Assembly: GCF_030445035.2 (NCBI RefSeq)
Contig: NC_080680.1
Location: 96,539,157 to 96,603,156, forward strand
Direction: 5' to 3'
DNA: 64,000 nucleotides
Source: Dasypus novemcinctus
Lineage: Eukaryota; Chordata; Mammalia; Cingulata; Dasypodidae
Shown here: piece after piece, positions 11,245 through 22,068 of the stretch
How the letters are laid out: each line of letters begins with the position of its first letter
How positions within the stretch are numbered: position 1 is the first letter of the stretch
The notes under the pieces: generated by a model
Seen by the model: the letters and a program-made list of their open reading frames with translations, nothing else
Told to the model about the DNA's origin: nothing
The model's database searches: none
Program-made: the position numbers and the translations under genes

Positions 11245-14130
11245 TTTTTTAGCAAATATTTTATTGCCTTTTTAAAAAAAATACATATATCACACAAAAT
11301 GTTACATTAGAAAAAATAAGAGGCTCCCATATACCCCACACACCAACACCCCAACTCCTCCCACATCAACAATCTCTTTCATCCATGTAGTACATTCATT
11401 GCATTTAATGAATACATTTTGGAGCACTGCTACACTGCATGGAATATAGTTTACATTTGTACTTTACACTCTCCCTGACCCATTCAGTTACTTATGGCAG
11501 GATATATAATGTCCTGCATCTGTCCCTGCAATATCATTCAGGACAACTCCAAGCTCCGAAAATACCCCCATAACACCTCTTCTCTCTATCTGCCCTCAAC
11601 AACTCCTGTGGCCACTATCTCTACATCAAGGATACAATTCCTTCTAAGGCTAGAGTCACAATAGCTCTATAGTAGAATACCCAATAAGTCCACTCTAATA
11701 CATACTTTATTCCTCCATCCTGTGGACCCTGGGATGGCAAGATCCACTCCACCTCTAAATCAAGAGGGGGCTTAGATCCTACATGGCTGATATATGTGAT
11801 TCTCCTGCTTGCAGTTGTACACTCTCCTGGTGTGGTGGTTGACCTTCCTCACCTCCCTGTTAGCTGACCTCAGTAAGTCCAACCAACTGGAAAGTAGGTG
11901 TTGCAACTCTGTTGAGGCTCAGGGCCCAGCTGGCATGTGGACAATCCAGAGATTCATGTCTCCTGAGCATACACTCACCCCAGTGCCAACCAAAGGTTCA
12001 TTAAAAGTGAAAGAAAAAGAATGTGTAGAGAGGTCACATCTGAGTCCAACCCCACCACACTCAGGAGCACAAATTCCAAAAGTTGGGCCCACTGGCAAGG
12101 CACTGAACTCCAGAGCCATCTGCCATGACCATAGGACCTGGGTGTCTCTGTAGCCCTCAGGAGCACCACTACATGGGGTTGTATCTACTTTGGCTGTCTC
12201 TGTGATCCTGCTGAGATGTGCATAAGTGTGACCTCTCTGATGACCTCCTGACTCATTTTGAAGTTTCTTAGACATATAAACTCATTTGTATTTACCATTT
12301 CTCCTTTTTATTCAAGGTCTTTTTCTAGTTGCATCACCAGCTGGTGATTGGTAGTAATCACTCGGCACCAGGCAAGCTCATCGCAGGAGTCATGTCCCAT
12401 GCTGCAGGGAAGGTAATGTATTTACATGCTGAGCTTGGCTTAGAGAGTGACTACATTCAAGCAACATGGAGGCTCTCAGGAGGTGACTCTTAGACACCTT
12501 GCAACTCTAGGCAACATCAAAATTTCAAGCACATAGGCTCATAAGCATAGTCATCAGTATCAAGGGCACATCACTGGACCATCCTTCTTTACTGGTCTTT
12601 GCCCTTGCCCTTGGGGGATTGTTGCTGTTCCATTGGGAAATGCAACAGAGTTCCCCCAGATGGGAACTCAGCATTCACTCAGTTGTTGTGTGTAACTCTA
12701 CCTACCATGACAATAGCCAATGAATATCTGAACATATTTATATACCCTATATGCATGCCCTGGAGAACTCCCTCCCACCCATGCATCCCCCCATCAATGA
12801 CACTCAACACCTGTGCTCCTCATCTGCCTTAGTTGAACCCCTCTGTGATCCAAAACTTCTTCAAAAATGAAGCCTAATAGATTGCCAAACTCAATTAGTA
12901 GAAAATTGTATTAGAAATAGAATACATAATAATTTAGAAAAACTAAAATAAAGTAAAAAATAAATTGGGGTATAAAAAATGAAAAATATCATATAAATTT
13001 ATTTTTGAACTTTTGCCTTTCATCACTGTAATAGGTATTGCCCTGTATGTATACTGGCAAGGCAATTTTTTCCATTTTTCCTCAGTGCTGACATCCTTTG
13101 TTTAAAAATTATGTCTTCAAAAAAGTTTTAGGTCACAGTAAAGTCACATATAAAACATAGGGGACTCCCATACACCCAACATCAAACCCTTTTTCCTCAT
13201 TCCAGCAATGATCCTTTTACATGTGGATACTACATTTACTGCAACTGATGTACAGATATTGAAACATAGCTACTAACCATGGTTCCATTATGTTTTACAT
13301 AACTGTTGACATTTTAAACTATACACATTTATAATTTTTTGGTGAAATTTAACATGGTCTGTATCCATCATTGCAGGGTCATGCAGAACCCTTCTGTTGT
13401 CCTCATTTACCTCCTCTTCCATCTATTCTTTTCCTCTCTCCCCCTCCCCTGAGGGCGCACAGTGAAAACCAAGCTTCACTGCTTGGACAAGATTCATAGA
13501 TACTTGCAACAATGCTGAGGGCTTGACACAGTAGTCTGTCCTCCCAGAAGGGAGTCACCCATGCTCTCAAGAGACAACCTCCCTTCAGTTTGAGAACATT
13601 AGACCTCCCCAGAATGGCTCATACAGCTCATTGTATGAGTCTCCACACACTGATATAACACACTATGACAAGAGGAGCACTCACAAGCTCCCTAGAAGCC
13701 TGCCCCAGGTGAACCCTGTGCCAGATGTCCCCATCAAACACCTTAAACTAGTAACCATTCTTTCTTATATTTTCTAAAGAGTTTCTCAACACTGCAGTTT
13801 CAGTCACATACCCGACAATCTCCTGTGTTCACCTCTTCCCCACAACTCTTCCCTTAATTCTTGGGACCATCAAAACCATCCTCCAAATCCAATTCCCCCT
13901 CAAGCCTGCAAAGCCCCACCCGATAGTATTCCTGTGCATCCATCTTATCCCTTCACTGCACAACTATTTACCTCCACCCTATCATAGATTTTGCCCTTGT
14001 AGGCATCAGCTCACAACCTTCCTCTCCCCCACTCTATTTCCTGTAAGCCTATCTTCCAGTCTCTAGTTCTCTGAGACAGTTTGATTTACTTAATACATAT
14101 CAGAGAGGTCATGTACTATTTGTCCTCAGG
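11245..14130 (-). mobile_element. LINE-1 long 3' UTR, minus strand
   Basis: The insertion starts with an oligo-T/A-rich tail (11255-11285) and 'aggctcccatataccccac'. It runs 2.9 kb through sequence that aligns by eye, block by block, with 52480-55480 and 60400-63100. Landmarks are 'cctccatcctgtggaccctgg', 'gtggtggttgacctt' and 'catatcagagaggtcatgta'. It stops where ORF2 would begin in the longer copies, so only the 3' UTR was inserted or kept. Confidence 0.7.
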
Positions 14131-14650
14131 ATGGAAGAATAAAATATGGATTAGAGTGGACTTACTGGTATTCTACTATAGAATTATTGTGACTCTAGCA
14201 ATGGAAGAAATTACATTAATGTGGACACAGTGGCCATAAGACTTTCTGAAGGCAGGGAGAGGGAAAAAGAGGTGTGATAAGGGGGCAGTTTGGAACTTGC
14301 AGTTGTCCTGAATGATATTGCAGTGTCAGATGCAGGACATTATATACCCTGCCATAAACCACTAAATGGACTGGGAGAGAGTGTAAACTGCAATGTAAAG
14401 TATAATCCATGCAGTGTAGCAGTGCTCCAAAATGTATACATCAAATGCAATGAATGTGCCACACTACTGAAAGATGTTGATGTGGGAGGATTCTGGGGGG
14501 TGGAGAAGTGGCATGTATGGGAACTTCTTATATTTTTTAATGTAACATTTTTTGTGATCTATGTATCCCAAAAAAAGGACAATTTTAAAATTTGCTAAAA
14601 TATGAAATTAAATATATATATATTTCATGTCAAAAATAAATAAGAATAAA
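14131..14650 (+). mobile_element. LINE-1 3' end, plus strand
   Basis: Sense-strand end of the same L1 3' UTR ('ggaagaataaaatatggattagagtggactt' to 'gggaacttcttatattttttaatgtaac' and an A-rich tail). It sits back to back with the minus copy before it. They are probably two insertions, since each has its own 3' end. Confidence 0.6.
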
Positions 14651-14704
14651 ACATAGTACAAAGCTAAGCTTCAGTGATCAACACTGCACTGTATTAACAC
14701 AAGG

Positions 14705-16090
14705 ATAGATAAAATGACAAATGGAAGCAAATCAAGAATTCTGGTACAGATCCTCGCATATACAGTCAACTGATATTTTACAAGGCCACTCAATGGGGAG
14801 AAAATGGCCTCTTCAACAAACGGTGCTTGGACAAATGGCTATCCATATTCAAAAGAATGAGAAAGAACACCATCTCACACCTTATAAAAAAACCAACTCA
14901 AGATGTATCAAAGATCTAAATGTAAAAGCCAAGATCATAAAGATCTTGGAAGATAACATAGGGAAGTATCTACAGGAACTTGTATTAGGAAATGGTTTCA
15001 TGAACCTTATACCCAAAACATAAGCAATGAGAGAAAAAAATAGATAAATGGGATCTCCTGAAAATTAAAATTTTTTGCACCTCAAAGGAGTTTGTCAAGA
15101 AAGTGTAAATAAAGGAAGCCTACTCAATGGGAGTAAATAATTGGTAACAATAAATAGGATAGGGATCTAATATCCACCATATATAAAGACATCCTACACC
15201 TGAAAAATAAAAAGACAAACAACCCATTTAAAAATGGGCAAGTGATTTGAATAGATGCTTCTTCAAAGAAGAAATACAAATGGCTAAAAAGCCCATGAAA
15301 TGATGTTCAACAGCACTAGCTATAAGGGGTATGCAAATCAAACCTACAATGAGATATCACCTTACACCCATTAGACTGGAGGTGATTTTAAAAAAAAACA
15401 AAAAACAAAAAACAGAGGACTATAAGTGTTGGAGAGGATGTGGAGAAATGGGAACATTTATCCACTGCTGGTGGGAATGTAGAATGGTGCAGCCATTGTG
15501 GAAGACAGTTTGGCAGTTCCTCAGGAAACTACAGAACTGCCATATGAACCAGCAAACTCACTGCTGGATATATTCCCAGAAGAATTGAAAGCAGGGACAT
15601 GAACATATATATGCACACCAATGATCATTGTGGCATTATTCACTATTGCCAAAAGTTGGAAACAACCCAAATGTCCATCAACAGATGAATGATAAACAAA
15701 ATGTGATATATACATACAATGGAATACTACTCAGCTGTAAGAAGGAATGTAGTATTAACAGATGGGATAACATGGATGAATCCTGAAGACCTTATGTTCA
15801 GTGAAGCAAGCCAGGCACTGAAGGAAAAATATTACATGACCTCACTGATATGAATTAAGCAAATTCAGCATCCTATAAAACTGTGCCACACAAAGTGTAA
15901 ACCATAATGTAACCTATAGACCACAGTAAGTAGTAATGCTTTTATATGCATTCAATTGTAACAAATGTACCACACTAATGAAAGATATTGTTAATGGGGC
16001 AAGTGTAGGAAGGGGAGGAGGTGGAGTAAAGAGGAATCCCCTATATTTTGATGTAACTTTTCTGTAATATGAAACTTCTTTAAAATAAAA
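14705..16090 (+). mobile_element. LINE-1 ORF2 C-terminus and 3' end, plus strand
   Basis: A broken ORF2 C-terminal frame (15331-15588) carries the cysteine motif text '[19 protein letters not shown]'. Upstream the ORF2 tail is broken into short frames. The element then goes to a short L1 3' end with 'ggaatcccctatattttgatg' and an A-rich tail near 16080. Confidence 0.65.
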
Positions 16091-16399
16091 TTTTAAAAAA
16101 TATTTTTAAAATTTCCCAAAGAAAAATCCAGGGCCACATGGCTTCATTGGTGAAGTCTTCCAATAATTTCAAGTAGAATGAATGCAAATACTTCTGAAGC
16201 TCTTCCAAAATCTTGAAGAGGAAAGAACAGTTTCTAACCCATTCTATGAAGCCAATATCACTGCAATACCAAGGCCAGATAAAAATACTACAAGGAAAGA
16301 AAATTACAGACCAATATCTCTAATGAATATAAATGCAAAATCCTTTACAAAATATTTGTAAATCAAATGCAACAGCACATTACAAGAATTATACAGCAC

Positions 16400-16822
16400 A
16401 GGGAAGTGGACTTGGCCCAGTAGTTAGGGCGTCCATCTACCATATGGGAGATCCGTGGTTCAAACCCCAGGCCTCCTTGACCCATGTGGAGCTGGCCCAT
16501 GAGCAGTGCTGATGCATGCAAGGAGTGCACTACCATGCAGGGGTGTCCCCCACGTAGGAGAGCCCCACGCTTAAGGAGTGTGCTTTGTAAGGAGAGCCGC
16601 CCAGCACGAAAGAAAGTTCAGCCTGCCCAGGAATGGCGCAGCACACACGGAGAATTGACACAGCAAGATGACGCAACAAAAAGAGACACAGATTTCCATG
16701 CTGCTGACAACAACAGAAGGGGACAAAGAAGAACATGTAGCAAAATGGACACAGAGAACAGACAACTGGGAGGTGGGGGAGGAGGGGAGAGAAATAAATA
16801 AAAGTAAATCTTTTTTTAAAAA
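16400..16822 (+). repeat. DAS-type SINE with 16-bp target-site duplication
   Basis: The head 'gggaagtggacttggcccag' is tRNA-derived, with an A box near 'tagttagggcgtcc' and a B box 'ggttcaaacccc'. The body contains 'gtggagctggcccatgagcag', 'gggtgtcccccacgtaggag' and 'gccgcccagcacgaaagaaag'. It ends in an A/T-rich tail. The direct repeat AAGAATTATACAGCAC flanks it at 16384-16399 and 16823-16838. This is the clearest armadillo marker in the window. Confidence 0.9.
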
Positions 16823-17496
16823 AAGAATTATACAGCACAATCAAGTGAATTTTATCCTAGGTATGCCAGAGTAGTTCAACACAAGAAAATCAATTAATGT
16901 AATACACCACATTAACAAATTGAAGGAGAAAAATCACATGATGATATCGATTGATGATGAAAGACATTTGACAAAATCCAGAATCCTTTCTTGATAAAAA
17001 TACTTAGAAAAATATAAATAGAAGGAAACTTCCTCAACATAACATAGGTCATATACAAAAAACCTTCAGCCAATATCCTACTCAATGGTGAAAGTCTAAA
17101 AGTTTTTCTTCTAAGATCAGAAACAAGACAAGGATGCCCACTGTCACCACTGTCATTCAACATTCTACTAGAAGGTCTAACCAAACAATAAGGCAAGAAA
17201 AAGAAATAAAAATGAATCCAAATTGGAATGGAAGAAGTAAAACTTTCACTACTTGCATATGACACAATCCTATCCTTAGAAAACGGAAAAATAGTAAATG
17301 AAGTTACCAGAACTAACAAATGAATTCAACAAAGTGGCAGGATACAAGATCAACATGTAAATATCAGTAGTGTTTCTTTACACTAGAAATGAACACTCTG
17401 AGGAGTAAATAAGCACACATATTCTGTTTATAATATCAACTAAAAGAATAAAATATCTAGGAATAAATTTAACCTATGATGTAAAGGATCTGTACT

Positions 17497-17655
17497 AAGA
17501 AATTAACAGTACAGTAATTTCTGTTACTGTACTGTAAAAGAAATTAACAAAGTACAGTTAATTTCTAAAAGTAATTAACAAAGTAATTACAGTACTTTGT
17601 ACAGTAAAGAAATTAACAAAGTAATTGCTAAAAGAAATTAACAAAGACCTAAACA
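17497..17655. repeat. Clustered imperfect direct and inverted repeats
   Basis: The unit 'aagaaattaacaaagta' and the inverted 'cagtaatttctgttactgtactg' pattern recur several times within 160 bp inside L1 ORF2 sequence. They look like local replication slippage or template switching, with no known family. Confidence 0.6.
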
Positions 17656-17777
17656 AATGGAGGACATTCCATGTTCATGGATTGGAAGAATAAATATCAT
17701 TAAGATATCAATTTTACCCAAATTGATTTACAGATTCAATGCAATCTGTAAATCTATTAAAATTACAATAACATGGA

Positions 17778-18104
17778 AAGTAGCTGTGGCTCAATCAATT
17801 GGGCTCCCATCTACCATATGGGAGGCCTTGGGTTTGTGTCCCAGGGCCTCCTTGTGAAGGCAAGCCTGCCCATGCCCACGGAGAGCTGATGACCCGCGCT
17901 CACAGAGAGCTGATGGCCCACGCCTATGGAGAGCTGACAGCCTGCACCTGTGGAGAGCTAGCACAGCAAGATTACACAACAAAGGAAGACAAGCAGACAC
18001 AGAAGAATACACACCGAATGGACACAGAGAGCAGACAGCAAGCAAGCCGGGGGGGGGAGGGGTCTACTAAATAATAAAATAAATAAAAGTTTAAAAAAAA
18101 ATTA
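17778..18104 (+). repeat. tRNA-derived SINE, plus strand
   Basis: The head 'aaagtagctgtggctcaatc' is a tRNA-like variant of the SINE, with 'gggctcccatctaccatatg' and a degenerate B box. The body 'gagagctgatggcccacgc' is repeated three times. The tail is 'aaataataaaataaataaaag'. It lies in L1 ORF2. The flanking text 'aaaattacaa' occurs on both sides, consistent with a duplication. Confidence 0.8.
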
Positions 18105-18540
18105 CAACCGCATCCTTTGTAAAAATGGAAAAGTCATTTACCAAATTTATTTGGGAAGGAAAGGGATCCTGAATAGCCAAAACTATATTTAAAAAGAAGC
18201 ATGAAGGTGATGGACTCACACTTCCTGATTTAAAGCTTATTAGAAAACTACAGTGGTCAAAACAGCATGGTTTTCAGTAAAGATATACGTATAGGTCAAT
18301 GGGATCAAATTGAGAGTTCAGAATTAGACCTGCACCTCTGTGGTCAATTGGTTTTTGACAAGGCTACCAAATCCACTCAACTGGGACAAAACAGTCTCTT
18401 CAACAAATAGTGCTGGGAGAACTTGATTACCATATTCAAAAGAAAGAAGAAGGACCCTATCTCACACCTTACACAAAAATCAACTAAAAAATGGATCAAA
18501 GAGCTAAATAGATCAAAGAGCTAAATATAAAAGCCAGGAG

Positions 18541-19442
18541 CTTAGATTCCACATGGATGCTGGATGCAATTCTCCTGCTTTCAGTTGTAGGCACTCTTGG
18601 CTCCATGGTGTGGTGGTTGACCTTCTTCACCTCCATGTTAGCTGAGTAGGGTAAGTCCAATAAACCATAGTGTAGAAGCTGAAGTCTGTTGAGGCTCAGG
18701 GCCTGGCTATCACATGGTCAGTCCGGAGATTCAGGTCCCCTGGGTATACATTAACCCCCAGCACCAAATACAGTTCTGGTAAAAGTAACAGGAGAGGCTT
18801 ATGGACAAAGATCACATCTGAGTCCAGCTCCATCCCACAGAAAGACAAACTCCAAAGTAGGACCAACTGACATGGCACTGAACTCCATCTGCCATGACCA
18901 TAGAACCTATGGGTCTCTGTAGCCCTCAGAAGAAGCAATACCTGGGGTTGTATTTACTTCATCTGTCTCTGGGACTCTGCTGAGGTGTACATAAGGGCAA
19001 CCCCTCTGATCACCTCATGCTCTTTCTGGAGACTCATAGCCATATAAACTCATTTGTCCTTTCCATTTCCCCCTTTTATTCATGGTGGCTGCTGGGGGTA
19101 GGGAGTGGGAGGAAGAGATGAGATGTGGGGGCGTTTTTGGGACTTGGAGTTGTCCTGGGTGGTGCTGCAGGGACAGTTACCAGACACTGTATGTCCTCCC
19201 ATGGCCCACTGGGTGGACTGTGGGAGAGTGTGTGCTATGATGTGGACCATTGAACATGAGGTGCAGCGGTGCTCAGAGATGTATTCTCCAAATGCAATGA
19301 ATGTCTCATGATGATGGGGGAGATTGTTGTTATGGGGGAAGGAGGGGGTGAGGGGGGTAGGGGGTATATGGGGACCTCATATTTTTTTAATGTAATATTA
19401 AAAAAATTAATACAGACAAAAATATTTTTAAAAAAGAAGAAA
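18541..19442 (+). mobile_element. Twin-primed (5'-inverted) LINE-1 3' UTR insertion
   Basis: 18541-19083 is L1 3' UTR in minus orientation, and 19084-19442 is the extreme L1 3' end in plus orientation with an A-rich tail. The two parts meet without a gap. The whole is flanked by a 12-bp direct repeat AAAAGCCAGGAG (18529-18540 and 19443-19454). This is the signature of twin priming during target-primed reverse transcription. Confidence 0.85.
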
Positions 19443-19677
19443 AAAAGCCAGGAGGTTAAAATCCCTAGAAGAAAATGTAGGAAATCATCTTCAAGATTTT
19501 TTGGTAGGAAATGGTTTCTTAAACCTTACACCCAAAGCACAAACAATGAAAGAAAAAAATAGAAAAATGAGATCTTCTCAAAACTAAAAGCTTTTGTAAT
19601 TCAAAGGATTTAGTCAAGAGGTGAAAAGAAAGCTGACTCAATTGGAGAAAATATTTGGAAACCACAGATCCAACAAG

Positions 19678-19762
19678 GGTTTTGTGTTTTTTAGCAGGTG
19701 CCAGGACTTCATACGTGGGAGACAGGTTCTCAATCACTGAACTACATCCACTCTCCAAGAAG
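19678..19762 (-). repeat. Short SINE fragment, minus strand
   Basis: The text 'gccaggacttcatacgtggg...caggttctcaatcactgaactacatcc' reads, reversed, as the tRNA-like head of the SINE family ('gtggctcagtgattgag...'). It is inserted in L1 ORF2 sequence and ends at 'ctctcc'. Confidence 0.6.
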
Positions 19763-20799
19763 AGTTTAATATCCATAATATATAAGGAGATCCTACAACT
19801 AAATGATAAAAAAACAAATGACCAATTAAAATAACGGGCAAAAGATGTGAATAGATATTTTTTCAAAGAGGAAACACAAATGGCAAAAAAGCACATGAAC
19901 ACATGTTTGATACCACTAGCTATAAGGAAAATACAAAGCAAAACTACAGTGAAATATCATTTTACACCTACTAGAATGGCCACTATTAAAAAAAACAGAA
20001 ACCTGCAAGTGATGGAGAGGATGTGGAGAAATAAGAATGCCTATTCACTATTAGTAGGAGTGGAGAATGGTGTATCCACTGTGGAAGACTATTTGGTGAT
20101 TTCTCAGGAAATTAAGTACAGAGCTGCTATACAATCTGGCAAACCCAATTCTAGGTATAGACTCAGAAAAACTGAACGTTAAGATGTGAACAGACATTTG
20201 TACACCAATGTTCATAGCGCCATTTTCAGAACTGCTGGAAGATGGAAAAACCCAGGTGTCCATCAACAGATGAATGAATAAACAAAATGTGGTATATACA
20301 TGTAATGGAATAGTATTCAATTTTGTAAAAAGAAATGAAGTTCTGGAATACAATATAACATGAATGAACCTTGAAAACATGATGACTTAAATAAACCAGA
20401 CACAAAAGTACAAATATTGTATGATTCCACTTACATAAAATAACTAAATTAAGCAAATTAAGAGGCAGAAAGTATATTAGAGGGTATCAGGGGCCAGGGA
20501 GGGATAAATGGGGAGGTTTTGCTTATTGGGCAAGAGTTGCTTTGGGGGATGTGATCATGAAAAAGTCGTGGTAATGGACTGTGGTGAATGGTAGTACAGT
20601 ATTGTGAATGTAATTAATATCACTGAAGTGTACACTTAAAAATGCTTAAAAAGGGAAAAATTATGTTTTATATATATGTTACTATAATTTTAAAAATCAT
20701 TGAGAAATAATACCACTGAGGACAGAAAATTTTTCTCAGTATTTTTATCTAAAAATTTTGGTTTTGCTTCTCATATATAAGCCTTTAATATTAATAATA

Positions 20800-20945
20800 A
20801 TTGTGATAATAATTACTATGTTAGATAACATTTAAGTAACCCTATGTTTCAGAAACTGTTCTTCATATATTTTTATGCAGCATTCTTCACAACAAACCTG
20901 CATATTATTTCCCTTTTTACAGATGAGGAAACTGAGCAACAATTT
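20800..20945 (-). repeat. MIR-like fragment, minus strand
   Basis: 'ccctttttacagatgaggaaactgag' is the reversed MIR core end. The flanks are too diverged to extend confidently. Confidence 0.5.
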
Positions 20946-21230
20946 TTGGATTTTTGAGCTTTAAGTGAAATAATGAGTTACATTATTTTTCAGATTGATA
21001 ACCAATCATCCTTGCACTGTTTGTTAAATAGTCTATAATTACCCCACTGATGTCACATGCCTAGTTCTTATACTAAAGAACACATCGTATTGTGTTCCTT
21101 TAGTCTTCTGCTTTATTTGTGCACTAGTATTGTACTGTCTTAATAGATACAGATTTATAATAAATATCGATATCTGATAAGACTAGTGTCCCATCATTTT
21201 TTCAAGAGCATCTCCAATATTCATGATCCT
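20946..21230. other. Unassigned sequence before the nested LTR elements
   Basis: AT-rich, without an ORF or a repeat that I recognise. Its last five bases, ATCCT (21226-21230), are the left target-site duplication of the outer MaLR element. Confidence 0.4.
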
Positions 21231-21531
21231 TGAATTAGTCAGCCAAAGAGGTCCTGGTGCAAAATACCAGAAATCTGTTGGATTTTATAAAAGGGTATTT
21301 ATTTGGGGTAGAAGTTTACAGTCACAAGGCCACAAAGCATAATTTACTTCTGTCACCAAGTCTATTGCCATATTTTGGGGCAAGAAGGTTGCCAACTTCT
21401 GCCAAAAATTCAGTGTTCTTGGGTTCCTCTCTTCTGAGGACTCATTTTCTGCCTGGGTTCAGCTGCTGTGTTCTCTCCACAAGACCAGCCGTAGAGTTTC
21501 AGGTGAACAGCTCTGTCTCCCTGCCCAGGTC
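21231..21531 (-). repeat. Outer MaLR element: 3' LTR, part 1 (split by provirus A)
   Basis: It aligns by eye with the full LTR at 36282-36842: 'tagtcagccaaagag' versus 'tagtcagtcaaaggg', and a shared 'ttttataaaagggtatttatttgggg', which reversed gives AATAAATACCC as a polyadenylation signal. It is interrupted at 21531 by provirus A and resumes at 34502. The left flank ATCCT matches 36843-36847. Confidence 0.85.
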
Positions 21532-21974
21532 TGTCCCCGTCTCCTTCCCGCCCAGTATTGGCAGCCGGCGCTGCCCCTCCTTCTCCCCTTCTCCATCTTC
21601 CACCTAGCCATTATCTAGACAGCCCACACTTTCCCCTTCCCCTCCCTTGCTCCTAACCCCTTAGCCAGTAACCTACTGTCCAGTAACCGTCTACGCAAGC
21701 AACAGCACCCGCCGGCACCAATCAAGTCCCTTTACATATCCCTAGACCCTATAAAACCATGTCCCCTTCTACAATAAAGCAGACTTGTGCCCAGACCTTG
21801 TCTCCGTGGTGTTCTTGCTTGCACCGCGCGTCCCCCGTGCCTGAGCGGAGAGAGTGAGGGCCCAACGGCTTCATGCCGATCCCCCTCCTCTCCTTCAACC
21901 ATGAGGCAGCCCCCGTCCAGAGAGCCTGCCCGGCCATCCGCGTCGACCCTTCCGGAGGCCCGCCGCTGCCCACA
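21532..21974 (+). repeat. Provirus A 5' LTR
   Basis: It is 443 bp with TG...CA ends. TATAAAA lies at 21750-21756 and AATAAA at 21773-21778, so U3 carries both promoter and polyadenylation signal close together and R/U5 begins about 21780. The 3' LTR is 32 bp longer, mainly because of extra copies of a 17-bp unit. Confidence 0.95.
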
Positions 21975-21976
21975 TT

Positions 21977-21994
21977 TGGCACCCAACGTGGGTG
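21977..21994 (+). other. Provirus A primer binding site (tRNA-Lys type)
   Basis: TGGCACCCAACGTGGGTG starts two bases after the LTR. It differs at three positions from the lysine-type site that provirus B carries intact at 24782. The mismatches are probably decay. Confidence 0.8.
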
Positions 21995-22029
21995 GGGCCC
22001 ACTCTGACGCCTACCCCCCACCCTTCGCT

Positions 22030-22038
22030 CAAGGTAGG
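22030..22038 (+). promoter_or_regulatory. Candidate major splice donor of provirus A
   Basis: CAAG|GTAGGG upstream of the gag start, with GT at 22034-22035. Provirus B has a near-identical donor at the same relative place (26114-26122). It would pair with the env acceptor at 32276. Confidence 0.6.
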
Positions 22039-22068
22039 GACTCTTCAGCGTCTTCCATTCAAACCAGA

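Larger units (their letters stand above)
16094..20690 (+). mobile_element. LINE-1 ORF2 (RT to C-terminus) and old 3' end, repeatedly interrupted
   Basis: Degenerate ORF2 text runs from the RT region ('gccaatatcactgcaataccaaggccagataaa') through RT and C-terminal parts to an old-type L1 3' UTR ending near 20690. Two SINEs (16400, 17778), a twin-primed L1 (18541) and a short SINE piece (19678) split it. Many stops are present, so no protein is expected. Confidence 0.65.

Noticed and set aside
16400-16480. Possible tRNA gene
   Set aside because: The tRNA-like promoter boxes belong to a SINE with body, tail and target duplication. No complete cloverleaf is expected.
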